A DNA stretch of 13,510 bases from assembly GCA_003448685.1 (NCBI GenBank), contig DLXW01000150.1, forward strand, positions 1 through 13,510. Direction: 5' to 3'. The notes below the pieces were generated by a model, which was not told where the DNA came from, did no database searches, and saw only the letters and a list, made by a program, of their open reading frames with translations. Origin of the DNA: Cyanothece sp. UBA12306. GTDB lineage: Bacteria; Cyanobacteriota; Cyanobacteriia; Cyanobacteriales; Microcystaceae. The translations under genes and the position numbers were made by a program. Of the stretch, positions 6,143-13,510 are shown one piece after another (positions within the stretch are counted from its first letter, which is position 1; each line of letters begins with the position of its first letter).

Positions 6143-9100
6143 ATTAACTTTAAATTGGCCAGCACTAGCTTGTAATTCTTGTGCCATAGCCAAAAGTTCT
6201 TTAAAAGATGCAGAAATTTTGAGAGAATCACTAGAAGTATCATTAGCGATCGCAGCCACTTCTGTCATCACTTCTGTTACTGCTTCTGCTTGTTGAGTTT
6301 GTACATTAGTTGCTTGGGTTATCCCCTCCACCAGTTGGGTAATTTGGACTGTCGCTGTTGCCAATTCATTGAGATTTTCCCTGGTTTCATTAACTAGGTT
6401 AGTCCCTTCAGCAACCTGATTAATTCCCGTATCCATTGCTGCGGCAACCTCTTGAGTTTCATTCTGAATTTCGAGGACTAATTTTTCAATTTCGGTGGTT
6501 GCTTCTGCTGACTGATGGGAGAGGTTGCGTACTTCATCAGCGACAACGGCGAACCCTTTACCATATTCTCCGGCGCGAGTGGCTTCTAGGGCAGCATTCA
6601 AAGCTAATAAATTGGTTTGTTTAGCAAAATCATTAATCAAACTGACTACCTTAGAAATTTTCTGGGAAGACTCCCGTAGTCGTTGAACCCGCTTACTGGT
6701 TTCGGCCACAGTTTGACGAATACCCAAAATGCTGTCTACGGTTTTATTCATAGCGCGATCGCCCACCTGTAGGGTTTGATTAGCCTGTTCAACTGCCACT
6801 CCCACTTGTTGGGCATTTTCTGTGGTAGACTCGGTAGCCTGGACCATTTCTTGAATTTTAGCTAATGCTTGGTTCAATTCCTCAAATTGTTGTTGCGCTT
6901 GGGTAGCTAATCCTTCAATGGATGTAGTGCTATCTCCGGTAGTTTCTACTACCTGTTTAGCGGCTTTTTGCACTTGGGTGACAATTTCGCGTAAAGCATC
7001 AATGGTGCAATTATAGGCATCAGCAATGGTTCCCACCGCATCTTCGGTAACTTCAGCGCGGACGGTTAAATTTCCGGTAGCTGCGGGTTGAACGCTACTG
7101 AGTAAGTCAATGACTCGTTTTTGAATTCGTTCTTTGGCTGCTTTTTCCCTTTGGGCGGTTTCTGCTAGTTGTTGGGATTGATCCTCGACTTTTTTGAAGT
7201 ATTCCCGTTGCTGAATAGCTACTCCTAATTGCACACTAGCTTGTACCAAGAGGTTGATTTCTCCCTCTTCCCAAGTCCGAGTGCGATCGTTTTGGTAGGT
7301 AGCCAATAATCCCCATAGTTGCTCTCCTTTAAAAATAGGGCTGATTAAACAAGCTTTTGCCCCTAGTTCTTCGAGAAATTCCAGCTCAATGGCGGATAAG
7401 TCTGCTTTTTCAATGTTCTCTACCACTAAGTTATTATTATTGCGATAGCGTCCCCCACGGTTTTCTTGAATATCGGGATCTCGCAATTGAGCCTGTTCTG
7501 TTCCCACTAATTTTAGGTAACCACTACCCACATCTTCGGCGATGAATTCTCCGCTCCAATCAATATTAAAATGTAAAACTGCTACGCGATCGGTTTTGAG
7601 GATTTTACGCAGTTCTTGGCAACTGGTGCGGAATAAACTATCTAAACGTAGTTGTTCTTGACTTTGTTCAATGATTTTTTGGTTAATTTTCGCCAATAAT
7701 CGGATAAAGTTGGTTTCCCGTTCGGCAGCTTTGGCTAAATTCTCGGACTGGGTTCGTACTTGTTTGAGATAGGCGATTTCTTGGACTATGGAGCCAATTT
7801 GTTGGCTAATCTGCTTGAGGATTGTTATTTGGGCCTCATCCCAATGATGGGGTTGGGAATGGGTGTAAGCAACGATTAGTCCCCAAAGTTTCTTACCGAC
7901 GAAAATAGGAACAGCAGTATAAGCTTTAATCTCGAATTGTTCTAATTGTTCGAGATAAATGTCTTCTAGTCCTTCTTGATAAATATCAGGGACTACGGCA
8001 CAATCATTATCTTGATAACTACCCTGTTCGAGGTGTTGCAGATAACTATTGCGTGTAATAGTTGTCTCCGCCATGGATTTCATGGTACGCCCGCTAGCAG
8101 ACTCGGCCAAAAACTTACCTTCTCCGGTTTCTGTGAGGCTACAAATGGCCACTCGCTCAATGTCTAAAAGCTTTCTCGCGTCTCGGGTGGCGATTTCTAA
8201 GATAGAACCAAGAGAACGGTTTCCCCGCAGTCTGTCGGCTAATTTAGCCAGTCCCCGTTCCCTTTTGGCTACGGTCTCTAGTTCTTGGGATTGATCTTGC
8301 AATTGTTGGATATATTGGGCCTGTTGTACAGCAATACTCAATTGGGGGGCAATTTTGAGCATTAATTCAATTTCTGAATCTTTCCAAGTTCTGGGATTGC
8401 TATTTTGATAAACTGCTAATAATCCCCATAGTTCATCATTACGGAAAATGGGAACGATAATGTAAGCTTTAGCTTGGTATTTCTCCAAAAATTCGAGATA
8501 GCAAGGGGTAAATCCCGCCTTATAGATATCATGAACTACGGTGACTCTTTTGCCTTGACTATAGCCTCCTCCTTTGGTTTCTTGGATATAGCTATCTACG
8601 TCAAAGGTGGTGTCAGTGTTGGAGAATTTTTTGAGGGTACATCTTTCATTCTCGGTGGTAATGCGATACAGTTGCTGATCATTGTGCTGCATCTCCATCA
8701 CCGATATCCACTGGGGATTAACAGATTCGGCAATAACTTCCCCACTCCAATCGGGTTTAAAGTGATAGACTACGGTGCGATCTGCTTCTAATAAGGTACG
8801 AATTTCTTGGGTGGTGATGCGAAAAACTTCGCTTAAATCAAGGAATTTACGGATTTGATTGATAATTTTATTAGTAGCTTTAGCTTGTTGACTTTGGTTC
8901 TGTAATTTAGCCACAAATTCCCCTTGCTGAATGGCCATCCCCAAGGGGGAACTAATTTGACTAATTAGTTCAATTTCTGAGTCTTGCCAATGGCGTGGCC
9001 CTGTATTCTGATAACATCCGAGTAATCCCCAAAGTTTACTTCCTTGGAAAATCGGGGCGATAATATAGGCTTTAGCTTGATATTTTTCTAAGGCATCAAT

Positions 9101-11470
9101 ATAACATTCGGGAAAGTCCATGGCATAAATATCATCTACCACTGTCATGGTTTTTCCCTGTCGATACTTTGCTCCTTGAGTCTGTTGGATATAGGTATCG
9201 GTTTCGAGTAAATCTCCTTGGGACCATTTCCTCAGGAGACAACGTTCGGTGGCAATGCGATCGCCCCTTAATACTTTGTCGTTGGTTTGTTCTATTAACA
9301 GCGATACCCAACCACTCCCCACGGACTCAGCTACCACTTGTCCTGACCAATCTCGGTTAAATTGATAGATAATGGTGCGATCGCTTTTGAGGAGTTTACG
9401 GATTTCTTGGACTGTCACTTTAAAGATGACATCCATGTCCTGGGAATGGCGAATCTTTTGGATGAGAAGTCCTTTAACTTTCTCTCTTTGGGTGGCTTTT
9501 TCCTGTTCTTTGGTTTGTTTTTTGAGTTCTTCTACATATCGCGCTTGTTTAATAGCAACTCCCAATTGATCGGCCACTTCCATCATCAAATTACCCTCTA
9601 AGTCTTGCCAAGTCCGAGGGCCTGTATTTTGATAACATCCGAGTATACCCCACACTTTTCCTTCTTGGAAGATGGGAACGATTATATAAGCTTTGGCTTG
9701 ATATTTTTCCAAGGATTCTATATAACAGGCCGGAAAATCAGCGTTATAGATATCATTAATAATGGTTGCTGATTTGCGATCAAGATATCTTCGGCCTTGA
9801 TTTTCTTGCATATAAGTATCTTCTGGCAGAATATCCCCTTTAGACAATTTTCTGAGGATACAGCGTTCATTTTGGGTGCGATCGCTCTTCAATATTTCTT
9901 CTGTTTCTTGTTCAATTAAAACAGACACCCAACCGCTACCCACCGATTCGGCTACTACTTGTCCTGTCCAATCTGGGTTAAACTGATAAATCAAGATTCT
10001 GTCTGCATTAAGGACACGCCGCAATTCTTGAACAGTGACTTTAAAAATAGTATCAATATTCTGAGTTTGACGAATCTTTTTAATAATAATTCCTTTGGTT
10101 TTTTCTCTTTGTGTTGCTTCTTTTTGTTGTTGACTTTGGCTATGAAGATCTTCAATATATTTAGCTTGTTTAATTGCAATTGATAACTGATCAGCCATTT
10201 CAATCATTAGTTTGCTTTCTAGTTCTTGCCACTTTCTCGGGCTTGTATTTTCATAACATCCCAATAAACCCCTTAATTTTTCGTCTTGAAAAATTGGGGC
10301 AATAATATAAGATTTTGCTTGATATTTTTCCAAAGAATTTATGTAACAATTAGGAAAATTCATAGTATAAACATCATCCACCACTGTTACTTTTTGTCCC
10401 CGTAGATACCTTCCCCCTTGGGTTTCCTGCATATAGGTATCGGGTTCGAGAAGATCTCCTTTGGACCATTTCCTCAGGATACAACGTTCGGTAGCAACGC
10501 GATCTCCACTTAACACAGAATCATGATCTTGTTCAATTAATAAAGATACCCAACCACTCCCCACAGACTCCGCTACCACTTGTCCTGACCAATCGGGGTT
10601 AAACTGATAAATGATCGCCCGATCTGTCTTCAGGAGTTGACGAACTTCGATCGTTGTCGTCCGAAAAATCTCATCTAAGTCTCTAGCTTGTTGAATTTTT
10701 TGAACAGTTTTAGCTAATAAGCTTTCTCTTTCTATTTGTTCTTCTAATTGTCTTCGTAATTCTTTTGGTTGTAGTTCTAGGGTCAATTCTATGGTGATAT
10801 GATGCAATAAACTAATGTCTGTTTCTTGCCATTCTTGGACTTTTTCGCACTGTTGCGCCACCAATAAACCCCAAATTTCTCCTTCTAAAATAATCGGTAA
10901 GGCTATACTGGTTTTAACCTGGAATTTATTTAATAGTTGTAGCTGATATGGGGTTAAATTATCTTGATCTATATCTTTGATAATTACTCCATGACCTTGT
11001 GCTAAATAATCCCCAGCCTTGGGTTCTCCAAAAATCAGCACTGGTAGGGTTTCTTCTACTGCGGGAGTCCATTGATGATCCACTGATTCAGCGATTACCT
11101 TGCCAGAGATTTCATTGTCAAAACTATAAATTAAGACACGGCTAATACCACAGCTTTCTTGAATACTTTTGACTGTGTTTTTCAGGAGGCTATCAATATT
11201 ATTAGATTTACGCAAAGCGTTACACATTTGACCGATGCGATCGCGCTCTATTTTAAACAACTCCCTTCCCATTTCTGGAATTTCATTAGTCAAATTTTCT
11301 AGGATTTCTAAATGTTGTTTAAGCTGGGAATCTTCTAAGGTTCCTGCTTCTGACAATTTTTCTTTAATTGCCATTACTGCATCGGTTATTTGCTCCAACT
11401 TTTGTGTATCATCTATTCGATTCATTTGGTCTATTGCTTTTGGTTTTGTTTGTTCTAAATCCATTGACAT
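6140..11470 (-). CDS. Soluble methyl-accepting chemoreceptor with seven GAF domains (PixJ/PtxD type)
   Basis: 1776 residues, no transmembrane segment, so probably cytosolic. A helical N-terminus precedes seven GAF domains at about 92-232, 264-435, 471-645, 678-850, 877-1053, 1083-1232 and 1273-1423, joined by Gln/Glu-rich coiled-coil linkers. A HAMP-like segment (about 1445-1505) and an MCP signalling hairpin follow, with tip residues [19 protein letters not shown] from 1617. GAF2-5 are close copies resembling cyanobacteriochrome GAFs ([23 protein letters not shown]). Each has a cysteine at the chromophore position (C375, C582, C789, C990) followed by Tyr instead of the usual His; GAF1, 6 and 7 lack the cysteine. 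A light or small-ligand input is inferred. It lies 32 bases after cheW and upstream of cheA, its likely kinase. The start may be the second ATG (11462-11464): AGAGG is 8 bases before it but only 2 before the first. No CheR-binding pentapeptide at the end. Confidence 0.93.
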   Translation of the reverse strand: MSMDLEQTKPKAIDQMNRIDDTQKLEQITDAVMAIKEKLSEAGTLEDSQLKQHLEILENLTNEIPEMGRELFKIERDRIGQMCNALRKSNNIDSLLKNTVKSIQESCGISRVLIYSFDNEISGKVIAESVDHQWTPAVEETLPVLIFGEPKAGDYLAQGHGVIIKDIDQDNLTPYQLQLLNKFQVKTSIALPIILEGEIWGLLVAQQCEKVQEWQETDISLLHHITIELTLELQPKELRRQLEEQIERESLLAKTVQKIQQARDLDEIFRTTTIEVRQLLKTDRAIIYQFNPDWSGQVVAESVGSGWVSLLIEQDHDSVLSGDRVATERCILRKWSKGDLLEPDTYMQETQGGRYLRGQKVTVVDDVYTMNFPNCYINSLEKYQAKSYIIAPIFQDEKLRGLLGCYENTSPRKWQELESKLMIEMADQLSIAIKQAKYIEDLHSQSQQQKEATQREKTKGIIIKKIRQTQNIDTIFKVTVQELRRVLNADRILIYQFNPDWTGQVVAESVGSGWVSVLIEQETEEILKSDRTQNERCILRKLSKGDILPEDTYMQENQGRRYLDRKSATIINDIYNADFPACYIESLEKYQAKAYIIVPIFQEGKVWGILGCYQNTGPRTWQDLEGNLMMEVADQLGVAIKQARYVEELKKQTKEQEKATQREKVKGLLIQKIRHSQDMDVIFKVTVQEIRKLLKSDRTIIYQFNRDWSGQVVAESVGSGWVSLLIEQTNDKVLRGDRIATERCLLRKWSQGDLLETDTYIQQTQGAKYRQGKTMTVVDDIYAMDFPECYIDALEKYQAKAYIIAPIFQGSKLWGLLGCYQNTGPRHWQDSEIELISQISSPLGMAIQQGEFVAKLQNQSQQAKATNKIINQIRKFLDLSEVFRITTQEIRTLLEADRTVVYHFKPDWSGEVIAESVNPQWISVMEMQHNDQQLYRITTENERCTLKKFSNTDTTFDVDSYIQETKGGGYSQGKRVTVVHDIYKAGFTPCYLEFLEKYQAKAYIIVPIFRNDELWGLLAVYQNSNPRTWKDSEIELMLKIAPQLSIAVQQAQYIQQLQDQSQELETVAKRERGLAKLADRLRGNRSLGSILEIATRDARKLLDIERVAICSLTETGEGKFLAESASGRTMKSMAETTITRNSYLQHLEQGSYQDNDCAVVPDIYQEGLEDIYLEQLEQFEIKAYTAVPIFVGKKLWGLIVAYTHSQPHHWDEAQITILKQISQQIGSIVQEIAYLKQVRTQSENLAKAAERETNFIRLLAKINQKIIEQSQEQLRLDSLFRTSCQELRKILKTDRVAVLHFNIDWSGEFIAEDVGSGYLKLVGTEQAQLRDPDIQENRGGRYRNNNNLVVENIEKADLSAIELEFLEELGAKACLISPIFKGEQLWGLLATYQNDRTRTWEEGEINLLVQASVQLGVAIQQREYFKKVEDQSQQLAETAQREKAAKERIQKRVIDLLSSVQPAATGNLTVRAEVTEDAVGTIADAYNCTIDALREIVTQVQKAAKQVVETTGDSTTSIEGLATQAQQQFEELNQALAKIQEMVQATESTTENAQQVGVAVEQANQTLQVGDRAMNKTVDSILGIRQTVAETSKRVQRLRESSQKISKVVSLINDFAKQTNLLALNAALEATRAGEYGKGFAVVADEVRNLSHQSAEATTEIEKLVLEIQNETQEVAAAMDTGINQVAEGTNLVNETRENLNELATATVQITQLVEGITQATNVQTQQAEAVTEVMTEVAAIANDTSSDSLKISASFKELLAMAQELQASAGQFKVN
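8312..10681 (-). repeat. Four tandem GAF-domain repeats inside the MCP gene
   Basis: GAF2 to GAF5 repeat with a period of about 207, 207 and 201 residues, measured between the equivalent cysteines. Similarity is visible in the DNA as well: the block encoding [17 protein letters not shown] recurs nearly unchanged around 9310, 9930 and 10550. This points to duplication within the gene, probably kept similar by recombination. GAF5 and the flanking GAF1, 6 and 7 are more diverged. Confidence 0.8.
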
Positions 11471-11502
11471 TGCCTCTTTTAAGCTTATTTAATTCCATAC
11501 AT

Positions 11503-12072
11503 TCAAAGCAAAAAACTCTGTGTTTCACTATTTTCAGAACTGTTGAATTGTGATTTTATGCCATTATTTGTTTCATTATAAAAAATAGTTCTAGGATTTA
11601 ATAGCATGGTTATTTCCTGTTCTTTACAAGGGAAATGTCCCTCAATAAATTGAATCATTTCTTGAGAAAACAACTCCGATGATGGGGATTGTATTTCTTG
11701 TAAATCATGCTCAACAATCCCTTGAACGTTAGGTACAACTAATCCCAAGCTTTGATTTTCAAAAGAAGCAACTATAGCCATTAAAGATAAGTCATTAACC
11801 TGAGAATCTAAAGTTAATAGGGAAGATATTTGCTGGTACCCTAAAAGTTGTTTTAAGTCGATGATCCAGAGCATCTCGCTTCGATAAGCAAAAATACCAA
11901 TCACCCAATTAGGCATTTCAGGAACAGGCAAAATTTCCTTAGCAGGAATGGTAATAATTTCCTTGGCTATCTTGGCTTCAAGCAAACCATTGATACCAGT
12001 TCCTAGTTGAAATTGTAAAAATTTTTGCCGTGTTTCACCAGACCCCCTTGATAAAAATTTTTCTGGGTTCAT
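11503..12072 (-). CDS. cheW: CheW-like adaptor protein (PixI type)
   Basis: About 189 residues with one CheW domain covering most of the protein. The visible core includes the ITIPAKEILPVPEMPNWVIG stretch, then a segment ending WIIDLKQLLGY, and LGLVVPNVQGIVEHDLQEI. CheW has no enzymatic activity; it links the chemoreceptor tip to the CheA kinase. The end, from TMLLNPRTIFYNE on, is followed by a polar Ser/Asn-rich tail. The open frame extends two codons further to a TTG at 12078, but the ATG at 12070-12072 is the more credible start; no good Shine-Dalgarno marks either. It sits 87 bases after the PatA-like gene and 32 bases before the MCP gene, and is probably co-transcribed with both. The low similarity typical of pilus/phototaxis CheW proteins, rather than flagellar ones, fits the context. 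Confidence 0.9.
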   Translation of the reverse strand: MNPEKFLSRGSGETRQKFLQFQLGTGINGLLEAKIAKEIITIPAKEILPVPEMPNWVIGIFAYRSEMLWIIDLKQLLGYQQISSLLTLDSQVNDLSLMAIVASFENQSLGLVVPNVQGIVEHDLQEIQSPSSELFSQEMIQFIEGHFPCKEQEITMLLNPRTIFYNETNNGIKSQFNSSENSETQSFLL

Positions 12073-12159
12073 CTGCAATTACAAAGCTTGAGATAATTTC
12101 CTCCTCACTATTTGATCCTACAATACTTTGTTTCCATATTTAATCAATCTAGAAGAATT

Positions 12160-13335
12160 TTACAAAAACTTTTGTACTACTTTTAAAATTTCCTCAGTTT
12201 TGATCGGTTTATTCAAAAAATCAGAAGCACCCGATGATTTAGCTTGAACACGGTCAATCATAGCATCGTTACTGGTCAAGATTACTATAGGAATATCTTT
12301 CAATTTAGAAGTTTGGCGAATTTTAGTGCAAAGTTCATAGCCATTCATCAGAGGCATTCCAATATCGAGAAAAATCAAATTTGGTTGATGGGTAATTAGT
12401 TGAGGAATAGCTTCTAAGGCATTGTCAATTCCCAGAAAATTATAACCAGCTTTGTTCAAGATATATTTCATCATGTGACCAACTTGGGGACTGTCATCAA
12501 TACCAGCAATCAGAAGTTGATTTTTACTCTGATATTGTTGATTGTTGGATAAGGCATTTACAGGAGTTAAAGGAAGATTTTTAGCCGATAAATCAGGAAT
12601 CTCTACAAATTCTAATAATCCCTTATGAACATAAATACTTAAGGAATAACTGAACTTTAATAGATTCTGATTCATCTGAACTGACAAATCCCGTAGACTA
12701 TGTTGCTTATCTAATACTTGGATAAAGTTTGTATAGACTATTTTAGAAACTTCTTGAGCCAATTTTTTAGGATCAATAACTCGTGGAGAAAGATTAGGAG
12801 ACCATGATTGCAGTCCCTTTTGACTCCAATTAGACAAAGCTTCTTTTGCCCTTCGAGAGCATTCTTTGAAGTCTATAAAAGTAATAGGAACTTGTAGTCC
12901 TGATTTTAAAAGAAAATCAGCTGATTTACTCTGCCATATATACTGATTATTGTTTTGATGATCTTGTTGAATAATATCAAAAAAAATTTCGACAGCGTTA
13001 CTAAAAATTAATTTTTTTATTGGTTCCCTATTGCTTATATTTTGATTAATTAAAATAGTTAAAATATAATAATTCCAACACTCAAATTGTTCTGATTTAG
13101 TAATAAGTTCACTATTAACTTGTCCTAATAAACTATATTTTTTTAAAGATCTCTGCCAAGAACGATAGGGATGACATCCCCCATAAATCCAAACCATTCG
13201 CCCACGCAAGAAGTATAGGCTCCATCTTTCTTGAATAGAAGATAATATTTCTAACTTTCCAGTGAATTTATTGTGTTCAAGGGCGATTAATTGTTCGGTT
13301 AAAGTTTGTTTTGAGGCATTAGCAGGAAAGTTCAT
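12160..13335 (-). CDS. PatA-type response regulator (PATAN + receiver; PixG/PilG/HmpA type)
   Basis: 391 residues. The N-terminal 245 or so form a PATAN/DUF4388-like domain: FTGKLEI near 24-30, a YFLRGRMVWIYGG segment at 41-53, and HPYR next to it. The C-terminal receiver (about 274-391) has acidic D280/D281, phosphoacceptor D324 in FLDIGMP, T354 and K376, all intact. There is no DNA-binding or enzymatic output domain. In cyanobacteria such proteins open chemotaxis-like operons and act in phototaxis and type IV pilus control; the PATAN domain mediates protein-protein contacts. It is the first gene of the cluster patA-like, cheW, mcp, cheA. The ATG at 13333-13335 gives a normal-length PATAN domain. 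A TATAAT box lies about 50 bases upstream. The phosphodonor is presumably the CheA encoded at 3130-6018. Confidence 0.93.
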   Translation of the reverse strand: MNFPANASKQTLTEQLIALEHNKFTGKLEILSSIQERWSLYFLRGRMVWIYGGCHPYRSWQRSLKKYSLLGQVNSELITKSEQFECWNYYILTILINQNISNREPIKKLIFSNAVEIFFDIIQQDHQNNNQYIWQSKSADFLLKSGLQVPITFIDFKECSRRAKEALSNWSQKGLQSWSPNLSPRVIDPKKLAQEVSKIVYTNFIQVLDKQHSLRDLSVQMNQNLLKFSYSLSIYVHKGLLEFVEIPDLSAKNLPLTPVNALSNNQQYQSKNQLLIAGIDDSPQVGHMMKYILNKAGYNFLGIDNALEAIPQLITHQPNLIFLDIGMPLMNGYELCTKIRQTSKLKDIPIVILTSNDAMIDRVQAKSSGASDFLNKPIKTEEILKVVQKFL

Positions 13336-13386
13336 GAAGCCATTGTAGGGTAAAAGACTTTAGATTCATAAAGTAGATATACTTTC

Positions 13387-13417
13387 ATTATAATACGCTC
13401 TCACAATAAGTACCCAA
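13387..13417 (-). promoter_or_regulatory. Possible sigma-70 promoter of the chemotaxis operon
   Basis: On the minus strand TATAAT (13387-13392) matches the -10 consensus exactly. A weak -35-like TTGGGT lies at 13412-13417 with a 19-base spacer, longer than ideal. Transcription would start about 45 bases before the PatA-like ATG. The sequence is AT-rich, so a chance match is possible. Nothing else is recognisable up to the window end at 13510. Confidence 0.4.
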
Positions 13418-13510
13418 AATGATCGGCGTTACATCATCATGGGGTGGTGAGGTGAGAATAGCAGGGAAGCTTCGGAGAGGGTTTTGAAATTATAAATAAT
13501 CAAAATCATC

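Noticed and set aside
6179..10183. Numerous 60-105 codon open frames on the + strand inside the MCP gene
   Set aside because: They are antisense to a well-supported long coding region, contain no domain features and follow from its codon composition.
9991..10203. Minus-strand 70-codon frame overlapping the MCP gene
   Set aside because: It lies in a different frame within the MCP coding sequence, is Lys/Asn/Leu-rich and looks like a shadow of the true frame.

Overview
The window looks like chromosomal DNA of a cyanobacterium. It is AT-rich, carries the octamer GCGATCGC (HIP1-type sites) at least seven times, has heptanucleotide tandem repeats, and encodes a PatA-CheW-MCP-CheA cluster of the cyanobacterial Pix/Pil/Hmp type. 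The genus cannot be fixed from this sequence.

Left part (1-2373, + strand): the window opens in the last 67 codons of what looks like an arylsulfatase. After about 1.1 kb comes a complete formylglycine-generating enzyme (FGE, SUMF1 family) with both catalytic cysteines and an export signal. FGE converts the sulfatase active-site cysteine to formylglycine, so the two genes probably form a substrate/activator pair. The gap between them is filled by a strongly structured, non-coding stretch resembling an IS200/IS605-superfamily guide-RNA (OMEGA/reRNA) scaffold with no nuclease gene, a frame-broken TnpB C-terminal remnant on the opposite strand, and a small palindrome.

Middle (2374-3129): transposon debris between two convergent transcription units. 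A short N-terminal transposase-like piece (+) is split by a two-hairpin repeat, and an IS1634-type DDE transposase fragment (-) with an in-frame stop lies directly against the 3' end of cheA.

Right part (3130-13335, - strand): a four-gene signalling operon read right to left. It encodes a PatA-type response regulator (PATAN + receiver), a CheW adaptor, a 1776-residue soluble chemoreceptor with seven tandem GAF domains, and a hybrid CheA with a C-terminal receiver. Signals sensed by the GAF array would pass through the MCP signalling hairpin and CheW to CheA, which would phosphorylate its own receiver and the PatA-like regulator. In relatives such clusters control type IV pilus motility and phototaxis. 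The single-domain CheY usually present in these clusters is absent. Four of the GAF domains resemble cyanobacteriochromes: they keep the chromophore-position cysteine but have Tyr where His usually follows. This is the most interesting protein feature. The most interesting nucleic-acid feature is the orphan guide-RNA-like region at about 230-620.
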